Source of the DNA: Heliocidaris erythrogramma | Taxonomy: Eukaryota > Echinodermata > Echinoidea > Camarodonta > Echinometridae | Length of the DNA stretch: 64,000 bases | Direction of reading: 5' to 3' | Assembly: GCA_025617745.1 (NCBI GenBank) | Contig: CM046853.1 | Coordinates: 4,150,873-4,214,872 of the forward strand | In this document: positions 40,520 to 52,567 of the stretch, piece by piece | Numbering within the stretch: the first letter of the stretch is position 1 | Layout of the letters: every line of letters starts with the position of its first letter | The notes under the pieces: generated by a model | Told to the model about the DNA's origin: nothing | The model's database searches: none | Seen by the model: only the letters and a program-made list of their open reading frames with translations | Made by a program: the position numbers and the translations under genes

Positions 40520-41799
40520 CATTTTTCAAAATTTTTATTTAATTCTGCGGGAATTATAATCATTCAAAAATTCCCGTTTTTGCGTGTTAACCTATATGGC
40601 AGTTGGAAGGCCAAAAGTATGCATATTCCCGGGGATTTATGTGAGGTCTCTTCCACTTTTTGAGTCTTCATTAAGCTATTTCAGAGTCTCAAGTTACATG
40701 CAAGTCACATTTACAATAAATTCAAGGTAATAATAGGGGAACTGTAATCATTCTTAAAATCCCTGTTTTACGTGTTAACCCTATGGCAGACGACTTTGTC
40801 AAAAAGCAGGATGGTCCCTGAGATTTAGTGGCATTTATTGCAAGTAAAGGTTCAAGAAATGTTTTTTGAACTATCCATCCTTCCTTTCGTTCAAAAATCA
40901 GACTTGAAAAAGATAGAGTAAGATATGAAATATCAAGAAAAAAGGAGACATCTTTTCACGTGTTATATACCTATGGCGAACGTATTTTTCAGAGTCTTTT
41001 TTAACACAGCAATTTACGCTTGCCGAATGTACTACGGAAGTAGGTGAGAGTAATCTGTCTTGATACTATTAAAAGTCTTTGCCCTAGCTAGCTAGCTAGC
41101 TCCGGCGCGGCCGGCCGGGGGGAAGTCGCGCGCGCGCGCATTTTTATGTTCGAAAGTGGTAAAGCGCCATCTCGTGCCCATTGGAGAAGAAGAATATAAT
41201 ATGTCAAAGACATAATTATATATTAAGAGACGAACATATTATTTAAAAGACGAACGAACTTGTGGAATAAATGACGCACAGAGTCGCACAGATCGAGGGC
41301 TCTCGAGACGAATAGATACGAGCGCCATCTCCTGCCATTTATCTCAAAAGATGAATATAATTTCAAGACGAAATTATCGAAATAGGTGAATATAATTAAA
41401 AGATGAAAACATTCAAAAGATGAATAAATTAAAAAGACGAAAATATTGAAAAGATGACTATATGAAGTAGATGAATATAATTAAAAGATAAAAGTATTGA
41501 AGAGATGAATAGATTAAAATGACAAAAATATTTAAAAGTTGAATATATAAAAAAAAGATGAATATAATGAAAAGACGAAAATATTGAAGAGATGAATAGA
41601 TTAAAATGACGAAAATGTTGAAAAGCTGAATATATTTCTGTAGAGATAAATATAAACAATTTCAAAAGATGAATATATTTCTTCAGAGATGAATATAAAT
41701 ACAAGAGACGAATATATTAGAGACGAATATATATTAGAGATGAATATAAATACAAGAGACGAATATATTCTCCTTTGGCTTGCCATAAGCGCGAGGGTG

Positions 41800-42655
41800 T
41801 AATAGGATCGCGATCACGCGATACACGGAGACAGTCCACAGAACTCCTAAAGACGTAGAAGGCTCGTGCGGGTGCGAAATTGTAGCCATCGTTCGTACGT
41901 GATCACGTGATATCCGCCATCTTGGTTAGTCCTTCGCTCTCCGGATTCATGAAGCTCGTCGCGTCAACGGCATTCTATTCATTCAGTACAAATTGTTTAA
42001 TTAACACTAGAGTTATATGAAATCTTACTGAAATCGCTAGATTTTGTTAATGCTAGTATCCAAAAGAACCAAGAAAAAAAGAGAGGGAAGTTTCTCTCGA
42101 AATACATGAAATATATTATTGCCAGTGTTATCAAATGTTGCTTTTGGCATTTTCATGCTTATTTGTTATTATAGAAATGCAGTCATCATCCACTCTTGTT
42201 GCTCATTTTGATAATTTTACTGCACTACATTTACTTACCATTTCAAACAACTTTGATCACTGAAATGATTCTTATGGTTCTGGCAAATGAAAGTGGAAAT
42301 TTATGTTATTGTATTCATATCCTGATGCAAGACTTCATGCTTGTATAAGAGTTCGATATGAGATGTGCTCATTTCAGTACGTTGCAATATATAGCCCTCA
42401 AGAAAATTCTTTGTCTTTACAGATCACTGTTATGATCCAGACATCTTTGTTTTGTTGAAGGTTGTCACTCTAAATAAGAACATTAAAAATACATCAAGTC
42501 CAACGAAGTGTCACAAGTCACGACTGCCAAATTGGAAACAAGGGGGAAACAAGGTAGCTTTCTGAGAGGACTACAACTTAATCATTAATCATTAAAATTC
42601 TAATTTGACAAAAATAAAGTTATTACAATTCTAATTCGACAAAAAATTTTTTTAA
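41800..42655. other. R-specific sequence, no gene recognised
   Basis: No open frame with coding character is seen. It lies between the minisatellite and the poly-G element of the right arm. Confidence 0.4.
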
Positions 42656-42659
42656 AAAA

Positions 42660-42862
42660 ATCGCCAGACCTCCAAAATTCGCCCAGTGGGGGGGGGAGGG
42701 GGTATAGGGGTCCAGCTTCCCTCCAAAAAAAAAGCAAAAAAGGTTTTCATTCTAAAAAGGGGGGACACAATCCACAAAAGGGCGGATCCTCTACGGTCAA
42801 AATGCATACTTTTCTTCCAAGGGGGGGGGGGGGGGGGGGGAGTGCCCCCGGATCCGCCAATG
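42660..42862 (-). mobile_element. Poly-G GGCGGAT element, minus orientation
   Basis: Reversed, it reads GCATTGGCGGATCCGGGGGC, then a C run, TTGGAAGAAAAGTATGCATT and GGAGGGAAGCTGGACCCC. It is a close relative of 29,377-29,582. Confidence 0.7.
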
Positions 42863-43218
42863 CCTATGATGATTATGCTTTTGATGCCTTTGCTGCATGT
42901 GCCAATGTGCAGTTTTATGCCAAAGATATTTGCACAGTTGCAGATACATCTATCTTTGATTATTATACATGTAAAACAAACAGCATAGTCATAGATATTG
43001 ATGATTTTTCCCCATGTAGGTTACTAAATTATAGAAATTACAAAGTAATTAGTGAAGAGATTTTTTAGAGTGTGTGCAAAAAAGTCATCGATGAGTCAGA
43101 TATGTGGGTGCTAGTGTGTGAAGATATGAAAGAAAATCGAGGAATCGGTATGATGAGAATTTACAGGAAAATGAACAAAAATTTGTTCATTTTCAAAAGA
43201 TTTGCTGTTATTGCTTAA

Positions 43219-43545
43219 AGGGAGTGGCAAGTCGTAATCCATGGGCCTGACCAGTTGGCCCGACTCTGGGAAATTCGGATACAATCAGGTCCAATCGTGC
43301 GCTACCGAAGGAATGTTATTGCCGGATTCCTCGCGCGATCGTTAACTCGAATCCCTCCATACGCAACCGACCAATAAGATTCAAATACTGGAATAAAGAA
43401 CGCGCGATCTTGTTTACTCAAATTTGGGTCAATGTGCGAACTTTTATTAGCTGCGCACGATAAATTGAAGTCGCTTTGAACTTTGATCCAGAGAAAGGAG
43501 CAGCCAACTGTAAAAGCGCCCATAGATTGCGACTTGTCTCTCCCT
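43219..43545. mobile_element. Kolobok-type MITE, family K3
   Basis: A 327-bp element with ends AGGGAGTGGCAAGTCG and CGACTTGTCTCTCCCT is flanked by TTAA at 43,215-43,218 and 43,546-43,549. It has no coding capacity; the minus-strand frame across it is not supported. Confidence 0.8.
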
Positions 43546-43889
43546 TTAACATTGTCAAATGATATTCCACGGATGATACGGACCAACTTTAATTGAGATG
43601 ATCCGGGAGCAGTGAATTCTGACTGTAAACAATAAGCACATCATCGTATTCATCTGTTTCTTAATATCGATTAGACACACTCAAAGTCTTGTGGGTTAGT
43701 TGAAAAGATCGAGGACTAAGCAATATAGCGACGTGAGCACCAGGTCCATTATCCCACCATGTAGCTTCATGATCCCATCGAACTCCACCCTCGCAGACGG
43801 GTGAAGTTTTGGGGATCGCGCGATTAGTAGAGTCGCGCTCCTGTGTGGGATATGAGTGTAGAGGAAGAGTAGCGTACGGGAATAAACCA

Positions 43890-44297
43890 CAGGGGCGGAT
43901 CTAGCTTTTTCCAAAGGGGGGGGGGGGGGGGTGACCCAACGACGATGCGGAGCATCGTCCACAAGCCGCGTAGCGGCCAACTAATTTCTTTTTACTATTT
44001 TGAACCCCGTAAGTGATGTTTTCCTGGCATCTACTAACGCAATGGAGACCATAAAAAGCCGCGAAGGCGGCGATGTCCGCGAGCCGATTTTTTTGGCTAT
44101 TTTGAACCCCCGTAAGTGATGTTTTCTTGGCATCTACTAACGCAATGGAGACCATAAAAAGCAGTCCATGATAACGTGTGGGTCTGGACATATTATGTCG
44201 CGTTTTTCTACGCACATTAAATTTTTACTTGGCAGCCCAAGGGGGGGGGGGGGGGTTAAACCCCCTAACCCCCCCCCCCCCCGTAGATCCGCCACTG
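43890..44297. mobile_element. Poly-G GGCGGAT element with both ends and an empty-site match
   Basis: The ends CAGGGGCGGATCTAG and TAGATCCGCCACTG are inverted. AACCA occurs on both sides (43,885-43,889 and 44,298-44,302). The inverted copy near 33,380-33,395 shows the uninterrupted site. Inside are long G and C runs and a near-direct repeat of ~110 bp (GTAAGTGATGTTTTC and ACGCAATGGAGACCATAAAA occur twice). CAG-starting termini recall hAT elements, but an 8-bp duplication is not clean. Confidence 0.78.
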
Positions 44298-44739
44298 AAC
44301 CACTTTATAAAAAACGGATAGAATCTAGACTAAAGCTGCACGCGTGTACGTGTGTCGACTTCCCCGAACATGCAGTCAGAGTCGTTTCGGGGATCGACAG
44401 AGCAGCACAGCCGCCTTGATTGAAGGCTAGGGGATTCCCCTCATATTTTTCTCACTGTACAACGTTGATCTCAGAGTCAAATGAAGCTTCAGCGTACTCA
44501 TTCATGTGCATTAGATGCCTTGACAATTTCTCTTAATTTCTACATTTCCCTGTAGAAAACATTTCAAGAAGTACTCACATTAAAAGTAAAAATAATGTAT
44601 AGTTGAGACTTGTTCTTTCATGGATTCGCAAGAAAACAATTCAATGAGGTCATATTGAATTGTGGAATAATTTGCCAAGTGCGACAAAAATGAATGAGTT
44701 GGAAGGAATTTAGGAAAAATTTATTGAGCAAGAATGGAA

Positions 44740-45410
44740 ATTCAAATTCAAATTCGTGTTTATTCATTTCCAACAGACAATAAAAGTCGTGACATGGTTT
44801 ACATTCAATATTAAATATAATACAAGTATATGTAAATAGAGTGAACAAAAATAGATTTTCAATAGTAAGTACGAAAGGTAAATAGTGACTGAAACTACCT
44901 GTGGAAATAGGGGGATTCGCTAAAAAGCAAGGCTTGTATATTGCGAACCCCCTCCCCACCCGACCCCCCCCCCCCCCCCACGGGAAAAAAGGAAAAACTT
45001 GTAATTTGCCTACGAAGATTACAAAAGAGATAAGGAACAATAACAAGGAACAAGAATGGAAAGAGGGGTGGGTAGGGTTCGTTCTGCTTTCAGTAGTAGA
45101 CATGACTTGTTATCTTGTCTAATGTCTATACATTTATGTTTTAATTTTACAATATTTTATGTGTAATTTTGTACTTGTCTTGTTGTTTGATATCATTTTG
45201 AGTGGGTCAATGGATTTATAATTGTTACTGTTGGTTTGTTGATTTGTTTTTTTGTCATGAAATATGCTCTTATATTTCAATCCATTTTATCCATTTTTAT
45301 CCATTTCAATTTTATCTTGCTAAATTAGTACTTTTGACCATGTATCTTTATCTTGTGTTCTATGATTTTTATGTTTTCATGAATAAATAAAATGAATTTA
45401 ATTGAATTAA
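44740..45410. mobile_element. LINE 3' ends in opposite orientation (remnants)
   Basis: On the left, AAATTCAAATTCAAATTCGT reversed is a repeat-type LINE tail preceded by ATGAATAAACACG. On the right, TCATGAATAAATAAAATGAA followed by TTAATTGAATT is a plus-strand tail. No RT domain is seen between them. A C run lies at 44,964-44,980. Confidence 0.45.
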
Positions 45411-45580
45411 GCTTTCGAAAATAATTATGAAATATGACCAGTCCGAAAGATTATGGGAATCAATATGTTGATGACGGCACAGGTATGTAATTCGTTTCGA
45501 ACATTTGAAACAAATTTCCTCGAAGCATGGGTAACTCGTGTTCCATCGTATAACAGTATTATTATAGCATTGAATCCAAC

Positions 45581-45611
<31 letters not shown>

Positions 45612-45973
45612 CCCCTCTCGTTTCATCTTTATCTACACTATAGCTGTCTAGATCTCCTCCTCTACGTGCGTCACATCTTTGCTGATTTAATAAAGGTTCA
45701 CACAAATTATATTTTAGCTCTATAGAAAAATATATTTGTTGGTATTGTGGTCCTTTGGTTAAACGCATGATTATACACCATACTCGAAGAACTGTCAAAA
45801 TGTAATAAAATCTCCAATTATAATAAATCATGATTCGAACAGATTTCATGTCACAAAGTCATAATAGCATGTCCGGAATCGTAAATGAACAGATCTAAAG
45901 AATAAATCACAGAAGTCAAGGTAGTGTTTGAATCTCAACATCACGATTACACCACATGATTGTTGGGTTGTAG
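45411..45973. other. 3' flank of the three-exon gene
   Basis: Contains a short CT microsatellite at 45,591-45,616. No exon or canonical AATAAA on the minus strand is evident within 300 bases of the stop codon at 45,974. Confidence 0.45.
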
Positions 45974-48900
45974 TTACTCATCCAATTGAGTACGGAGAGC
46001 ATTTTTCATCGTATTTATGACATGGATGGCCCGACGATTACTCTCTATATCGGCGGGGATGTTGAATTTTCCTTCCGGTGTATGGGTAGCAATCAATGTC
46101 GGTGCTGTTGGCATTGATCTTGGTTGTACCTCCACTAACGAGTTTCCATCGGCAAAGAAACTACGGCGATGTTGCTTGACCACATGAAGGTCTTCAAAGA
46201 TGTCCTGAGGTAGTTCACAATCATTAGGTGGATTCATAAAACCCATCATTTCCATTGAAGCCATTCCAATATTCTCCTGACTTTGAGAGAGAGATATGTT
46301 AGACATCTGCGAGACTTCTTGTAAGCTGTTCACGCGATTGATCAAAGTAGTCGAATGCATTTTAGGAAGTGATGCTGGTATAGTTATCCTACCGTCTGGT
46401 AAATAAATAGCTCCTGGTCGTTTGTGTAAACTCGTGAGATGTAAGACTCGTTTCTTTTGATCAAGACTGCTGTCTGATATAAGTATTGCAGGTCCGGAAG
46501 AGGGCCTCGGATATGCCTCGCTGTTCCATGCTAGAGCAGTCTGATCTGAAGAATCATTTGGAATTGGAGAAGCACATAAACTTGACAGATGCTCGAGAGG
46601 TTTTACGTTGCCAGCTTTCTCAATGACATTTAGGACAGAATCTCTCCGAGTTGGAATATCATACTGAGCGGACAAATCTACATTATCTTTTCTCACATAT
46701 ACTCTTTGTTTTTCGTCCGTCATTATTTCATCTGCAAACTCAATGCAATTTTTCTTGAGAGGTGGATAGCCATTACTCATAGTTGATTTGGTCAAAACTC
46801 CAGAGTTTACTGAAATTGCCAGGTCTATGTGTCCGATAATGGTTCCATTCGTCCCAATCATCGATTTGACTTGAGGATCCAAGCACGTTTTCCTTTCTTC
46901 CTTGGCGAGGAAACTATTAACTTGGAGTAAATTATTTTCTCCTAAGTTTGGTCTACTCAAAGAAGGTTGGTATACTGTGTTTCCTTTGGTTTCATTGTCG
47001 ATAATCGTCTGCCTAGGCTCCTTGATGACGGGGTCTTTTCTTCTCGCGACCGATTTGTCTTCGTGAACATGGTTTGAGGCGTCTTGATTGACCCCTGTCT
47101 CTGAAAAGACCGTGTGAATAACATCGCCCGACATCTCCATGCGACCTACAAGTCTCCCGTGTACTTTCTTGGCATCCGATATTTCAGCTTTCCGTTGACA
47201 TGGTTGAACATAGATGGAACCTATAAACAAAAGAGATGCGTTGTAATGGAATATGTTGAGATAATATGAAGGAGCTTTTGTATTTTTGCGTACTTCCTAT
47301 TACCTGCAGCCCAAGTTGAATCTTAAAACCATCATCCACCGTAAACGTAGGAAGGCTGACTAATTGTTAGAAAAAATCAATTCATTGATACAACTATAAG
47401 CCTAATATACGTGGCGTAATAATCTGTCCACAGTAGAAAGGGCTAAACCCCGATGCTCAACCACTTACCATACGCGTATGCCCTTTCAGAAAGTTCCCCG
47501 AGGATTCGCAGTGCTAAAAAGGGCTATCCTTAAAGGCCAAGTCCACCCTAACAAAAAGTTGATTTTAATAAATAGAGAAAAATCCAACAAGCATAACACT
47601 GAAAATTTCATCAAAATATGATGTAAAATAAGAAAGTTATGGTATTTTAAAGTTTCGCTTAATTTTGCGAAACAGTTATATGGACATCCTGCTCAGTATG
47701 CAAATGAGGGAACCAGTGACATCACCCACTCACTATTTCTTTTGTATTTTATTGCATGAAATACGAAATATTTTAATATTTCCTTGTTATAATGTGAAAC
47801 AAGGTTTGATTCCTAGCTGAACATGTGTAATTGTCATTGTTGCAACCTATACACAATTCAATGAGAGCTTCCTTTATTGTGAAATCTGCAGAAATTAAAA
47901 TATTCTATATTTCACATAATAAAATACAAAAGAAATAGTGAGTGGGTGACGTCACTGGTTCCCTCATTTGCATATTGAGCAGGATGTGCATATAACTGTT
48001 TTGCGAAATTAAGCGAAATTTTAAAATACCATAACTTTCTTATTTTACATCCTATTTTGATGAAATTTTCAGTGTTATGCTAGTTGGATTTTTCTCTATT
48101 TATTCAAATCAACTTTTTGTTAGGGTGGACTTGGCCTTTAACTACTATAAGTAAGGCTAGGTCTTGCTCTTACCCGAGCAGTTTTGCTTGGGATATCGGC
48201 GTTGGAGTGCTCGGATCAAATCTTGATCACCAAGTGCAAGCATGAGCCTTGCAGCTTCCTTTGATCTGGTAATTGACTTCTCGTTGAAGACACGGTGTAA
48301 AGCCCTGTAACAAGCTTTGCTTTCATCGGGCTGTGCCGTGTTCCGAGCCAACTCTGATGTCAATTGACGAATGTCAGCCTGTGATGAAGGGGTGTAAGAA
48401 GTGTTAGTTAATTGATACAGTGTATGCCACCATTGCAATTTCTTCACATCATCATCATTATCAAATATTTGTAGCTGCATGCTTGACTTTACACTTTGCC
48501 CACGTTTAATTGGAGGGGGGGGGGGGGGGGGTGTCCGAAAACCGTGACAAAAATTAAGCTGTAAATTTTCAACTTGGATTTTACGAAAAATATGCATAAA
48601 GTAACACTAGAATCAGTGAATATTTGCAATTTATCCTTTTGTGAATCTATCTTGTGAAAGATTTATGACAGTTTGCAAGAAAAGTGGTTATATGTACTGT
48701 TTAAAAGTAACCTGTCCGGATATACGACAGGTGGGAATACATCTACATCACTCACCCTGTGATTATCGTCATGACGTGATATATGTACCCCCCCCCCCCC
48801 CAACGAAAAATATAGAGTCTGTAAATAAAATAAAATAAAATAATAATTGTAATAATTACGATAATTTAAGACAAAAATTAAAAATAGATATTTGTTTCAA

Positions 48901-49937
48901 AAATTCAATCAATTAAAAATATATTTTGATTATTAAATTGCATAAGTGAAGAACACCGCCGCCCGTCCCATTCTTAAATTATGTATTCTTAAACGTATTG
49001 GTTATTTGGACAGATATAATCAGAAAATCAAACAATTTTTCCTTAACTAGGTGTCACCAATCATTCAAAAGGCATGTTGATTGTAAAAAGGTATATATTC
49101 ACAGAATTTAGTGTTACATGAAGCATGCATGCCTTTTGGAAAATTCAGTGGTGTAAAACGCCAGTTTGATTCTTGTTACATGTTTGAGTTGAGTTTCATT
49201 AGCTATGTCACTATCACAAGTTATTACTCTATTTTGTCCATGGTCAAATATTGTTAATTTTTTTACATTGGTCCCTTATTCATCTCTTTTCCACTACAGC
49301 AACTCATTAATGGCTTTCCATGTTTTGTTCTTGCTAATTAAGAAGAGGTTACTATAATATTGTCTCATTCCTTAAGACTGAAGTTAAAATATTTCTGTAC
49401 CTCTTGTATTATTCCTCATCTTTCTGGTTACTTTTTGATTCTCTAAGTTTAGAATACAACTTGTGCTTTTTGTAAACGGATTTTAGAACAGCCTTTGTTA
49501 TCCATATAGCTTTTTACCAATATTTTTACTTTTTTTCTTGGAAGTTGATGACACAATTGGTGCATGCTTATCAGAGACTTGCCTAAACGTCACTTCTGTA
49601 CAGTCACTAAACATTCTTCCAATCAGTCTTATCTAGATGTTCATGAAATTCGTGAGCATCATAATTTCTGAAGGTGCGAAATACAAACTTTTAATTATAG
49701 ATTCTTAAAAAATTGTTCATAAAACATTAGGATCTATTTCATCTACTACTAATAAGTACTAGGCCTAGTGACCTTTCACCCACCCCCCACCTCTCTCTCT
49801 CTCTCAAGTCAATGAAAGGAAAGAAACGAAAGATTCACCTTAATCAGTCGATACATCTTCATGTATTTTGACAGCTCTTTCTTCTTCTCTGGATCATTTG
49901 CTTCCAGATTTGAATACCAGTAATTTCCACGAGACAT
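45974..49937 (-). CDS. Unrecognised three-exon protein, ~516 aa
   Basis: Exon 1 is 49,839-49,937 (MSRGNYWYSNLEANDPEKKK..., donor AAG|GTGAAT, phase 0). Exon 2 is 48,174-48,378 (acceptor CATCACAG, donor GG|GTAAGA, phase 1). Exon 3 is 45,974-47,220 (acceptor TTTATAG). All phases agree and the frame runs to a stop after ALRTQLDE. The first ~100 residues are charged and predicted helical (ELSKYMKMYRLIKADIRQLT, EAARLMLALGDQDLIRALQR). The rest is low in hydrophobics and looks mostly disordered, with two similar short motifs, YLPDGRITIPA and THTPEGKFNIPA, about 100 residues apart. There is no signal peptide or membrane span. I do not recognise a family. A Kolobok-type MITE fills much of intron 2. Confidence 0.85.
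47534..48137. mobile_element. Kolobok-type foldback MITE, family K4, in an intron
   Basis: The termini AGGCCAAGTCCACCCTAAC and its reverse are flanked by TTAA (47,530-47,533 and 48,138-48,141). The arms pair over ~230 bp at high identity, including AGTTGATTT, TCCAACAAGCATAACACTG and ACCAGTGACATCACCCACTC. It ends 36 bases from the 5' splice site of exon 2 of the surrounding gene. Confidence 0.87.
48517..48534. repeat. Poly-G tract in intron 1
   Basis: A G run follows TTAATTGGAGG in intron 1 of the three-exon gene; a C run at 48,789-48,800 is similar. No element ends can be drawn around them. Confidence 0.6.
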
Positions 49938-52078
49938 CGTCAGGTATAGGCAATATGTTCCTTCCCTTTATCATTAGAGGATGTTTGAAATCAGAATCAG
50001 AATAAATATTCACCAAGATGATCAAATAAGAATGTAGCATTTAATTTGGCTGTCGTTTTGGATGTCGATATACGGTACCGGTATGTAACGTAGTCATCAC
50101 AATGTAAAGTTACGCATTTTGTATTAAAATTAAGCGTACCTTTTGGAGCGCGTACGTACATAAGCGCGTGCAATAGTTCAACGCACTTTTGATGTAAACA
50201 AAAACAAACGCCGCGTTTTAGTGATGAGGTCACAAAGTGCTTAGTGCGAAGTCTGGCAAGTGTATTATATTGGAGCCAGTATAGTAGTCGGCCCGAATTC
50301 ACAAAGGGGTTTCAGTCAAGATAATTTTTCTACTGTTTGATGCATATGTGTATTACCGGGTACTTTAAACTACGTGATACCCCTTTTGCTGTTGGCACTA
50401 TTTGTAGAATTAAAGTTTGGAGTCCTTATGCAAGATTCATTCTTCATTTGCACAATAAGGCGCATGGGTAGTTAGGTACCAGCACGGCAGCAGGCAGAAA
50501 GTCTTTAAACGCTTCACCGCCTCTTCAAGGCAAGGAGTCTGGAATCGGTGTCATATATATAATTCATGCGTCTCTGTATATTCATCTAGATTTGCGGCCA
50601 AATATAAAAGTGCATTTTTATTTTTATTAAAAAAAAATATCATTACTACTGTTATTATGATCATTATCATCAGCCTTATTATTGTCATATTTTGAAAAAT
50701 ATTACAATAATATCATATTATCATGGGTAGCACATCCCTATCTTTATGATCTGATAGATCATGAAATAATAAAAGCGAAAGTCGACACTATTTATTTCTC
50801 AGAAAGAACTGAAGGTGCCTATTCTCAAGTTGATCAATCGTCTTTCTAAAAAATTATAGCGCCATCTCAAAATTGCCCTTCCTCATTTTTATATGTCAAA
50901 GTCCCTCTATTGTAATATAGTTTTGTCTCCCCCATCATACTTTGGACGAACCTTGTAAACAAGTCTATCGGCGAGATCCTCGATAGTGTGGGGCATATGG
51001 ATCATGGGCTGGAGCTCGAGCTGCGAGAAGTGCACCCAGTATACCCGGTAAGGTACTGAACGGGTCCGTCCGTAATGTGCATTGCTCTGTCCGTGTAGCT
51101 GTTGATGACCGCCGCCTGAACGAGGAGAGGGAGAAGAAAAGCGGTGGAAACGCTACTTGGGCAGGTGTATGTTCTTCAATCTGATCTCTTATTGGATTCA
51201 TTTGATCTTTCTGATTCTGAGTGAAGGAACTCACTTTTTGCAACCCCAAGAGAGGGTGGTGTTCATCTCTCTACCTCGTAAGTATCATCGCTAATCAGTT
51301 GATTTGATCCCCAGCTCCCTGGAGTTACCGCACCTCTAGTCTCCTAACGACACATCTGACTCGAATAGGCCTACATCACATGTGTACACTAACTCCAGGG
51401 AGCGCTCAATGGAGTTACATTAACGAAAGATGTATTTACTATTGGGCAGGCTGCCATGAACAAACTTGACATGCATTTACCACCATGATCATGACCACAG
51501 TATCATTTAGACTGTGAAGATTTGCTTAGCTTTAATTAGACAGAAATAACCATCTGTTATGGGGAAATCTTTAATATTTCTGACATTTATCAACCATCCC
51601 CATCATGTAGCCAGACATAGTCTCAGCGGAACAACCGACGATACAGAGAGACTGAAGCTTTTGGTCTAAGCTTTAATGTGCTTCTACTAGTTCTACTTCA
51701 TCCAACATTCAAAATGGGATGAATAGTTATTAGACTTTGTTAGAAGAGCCTAATCTGCATGAAAATCTATATTTTTTTTTAAATATGTACCTCAAATTTG
51801 GCAAAATTTTATAAATTTGAAATGATAAGGAGGTATTGTAGTATTATACTACTAGGTACTCTCAATAGAAATGACCAATCTTCGTATAGGTCTACACTCT
51901 TCCAGATTGAATTGATTGTGATATGTACCAAGCTTATGGGAATTAATAAAAGTAATATTGTGGGATAAAGCTGATTCCTTTTTGAGGATTATTGCATGAG
52001 ATAGAGAGTAAAAACTGAAAACCATCCACATTTTATAGATATGTTTTACTAACATTCCTGAACAAGGATGACCATGAA
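49938..52078. other. Upstream flank of the three-exon gene, possible 5' exon of a plus-strand gene
   Basis: The minus-strand promoter should lie just above 49,937. On the plus strand, a GC-richer stretch (50,960-51,277) ends in a strong donor, CTC|GTAAGTAT at 51,278. It could be an untranslated first exon for the signal-peptide exon at 54,558, but this is a guess. No coding frame is convincing. Confidence 0.3.
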
Positions 52079-52376
52079 AGGGATACTTAACTGCAGATTG
52101 TGGACATTTTTATTCCGTGAGAGGGCACAGTGATTGTTACCTGATTATGCCGTTGCCCCGCGGGCCGCAAATTTCGGATAGACTGGTCGCCGCACAACAT
52201 GCATGCTCCGCCTGAGCTCGAGCTCGAGCTCTCGTGCGAGATTCGGTCGGCTTCGTGCAGTCTGAAATTTAATCCCAGTGGTCCGACGGACACGTTTGAC
52301 GCACAAACTTTGTGTACCAGTGAATGGGGCTTTCGCAATTCTTTCTTTCCCCACGGCCGCCTGGTGGCGTATCCCT
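52079..52376. mobile_element. Kolobok-type MITE, family K1 copy 2
   Basis: AGGGATACTTAAC at the left and GGCGTATCCCT at the right are flanked by TGAA on both sides, a one-base variant of the TTAA site. The interior is close to 2,143-2,435 (CCGTTGCCCCGCGG, GAGCTCGAGCTCGAGC, CCCCACGGCCGCCTGG). The large minus-strand frame here is not a gene. Confidence 0.78.
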
Positions 52377-52436
52377 TGAAAAGGTGTACCCCAAAACAAG
52401 CACTAAGCACCATGGTTACTGATTTGACACCCAATG

Positions 52437-52556
52437 GAGGAAGAAGAAGGGTAAGAAGGAGGAGAAGGAAAAGAAAGAAAGATGAAGCAAAAGAAAAAGA
52501 GCAAGAAAATAAAGGAGAAGAAAAAAGAAAGAAGAGAAAGGAAAATAATAAGATAA
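52437..52556 (+). repeat. Purine-only AAG/GAAA tract
   Basis: About 120 bases consist almost entirely of A and G (GGAAGAAGAAGGGTAAGAAG and similar). The Lys/Arg/Glu-rich frame is an artefact. Confidence 0.85.
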
Positions 52557-52567
52557 TTGGAGTCAAA

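Larger units (their letters stand above)
37290..40810 (+). repeat. ~190-bp tandem repeat, five units, interrupted
   Basis: Units start with GCATGCATATTCCCGGGGAT at about 37,300, 37,486, 37,680, 37,876 and 40,617. After removing the inserted element (37,976-40,519) and one target duplication, the last spacing is again about 190 bp. Each unit also contains AGCTTTAAATTTCATG and GTGTTAACCTATGG. A more diverged unit follows to about 40,810. Confidence 0.85.
41155..44425 (-). repeat. Inverted segmental copy, right arm (R)
   Basis: This is the reverse counterpart of 33,266-35,215. Matching blocks are 41,166-41,340, the minisatellite 41,340-41,780, 43,770-43,889 and 44,298-44,425. The block 41,800-43,760 has no equivalent in L. 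It includes AT-rich sequence, a poly-G element (42,660-42,862) and a Kolobok-type MITE (43,219-43,545). Confidence 0.8.

Noticed and set aside
42686-43068. Open frames over the poly-G tract
   Set aside because: The Gly-rich starts are homopolymer G. Downstream residues match no family, and the segment contains the end of a GGCGGAT element.
52087-52566. 159-aa minus-strand frame
   Set aside because: It is the K1 MITE plus a purine tract read backwards. The Phe/Ser/Leu-rich start is the complement of the AAG repeat.
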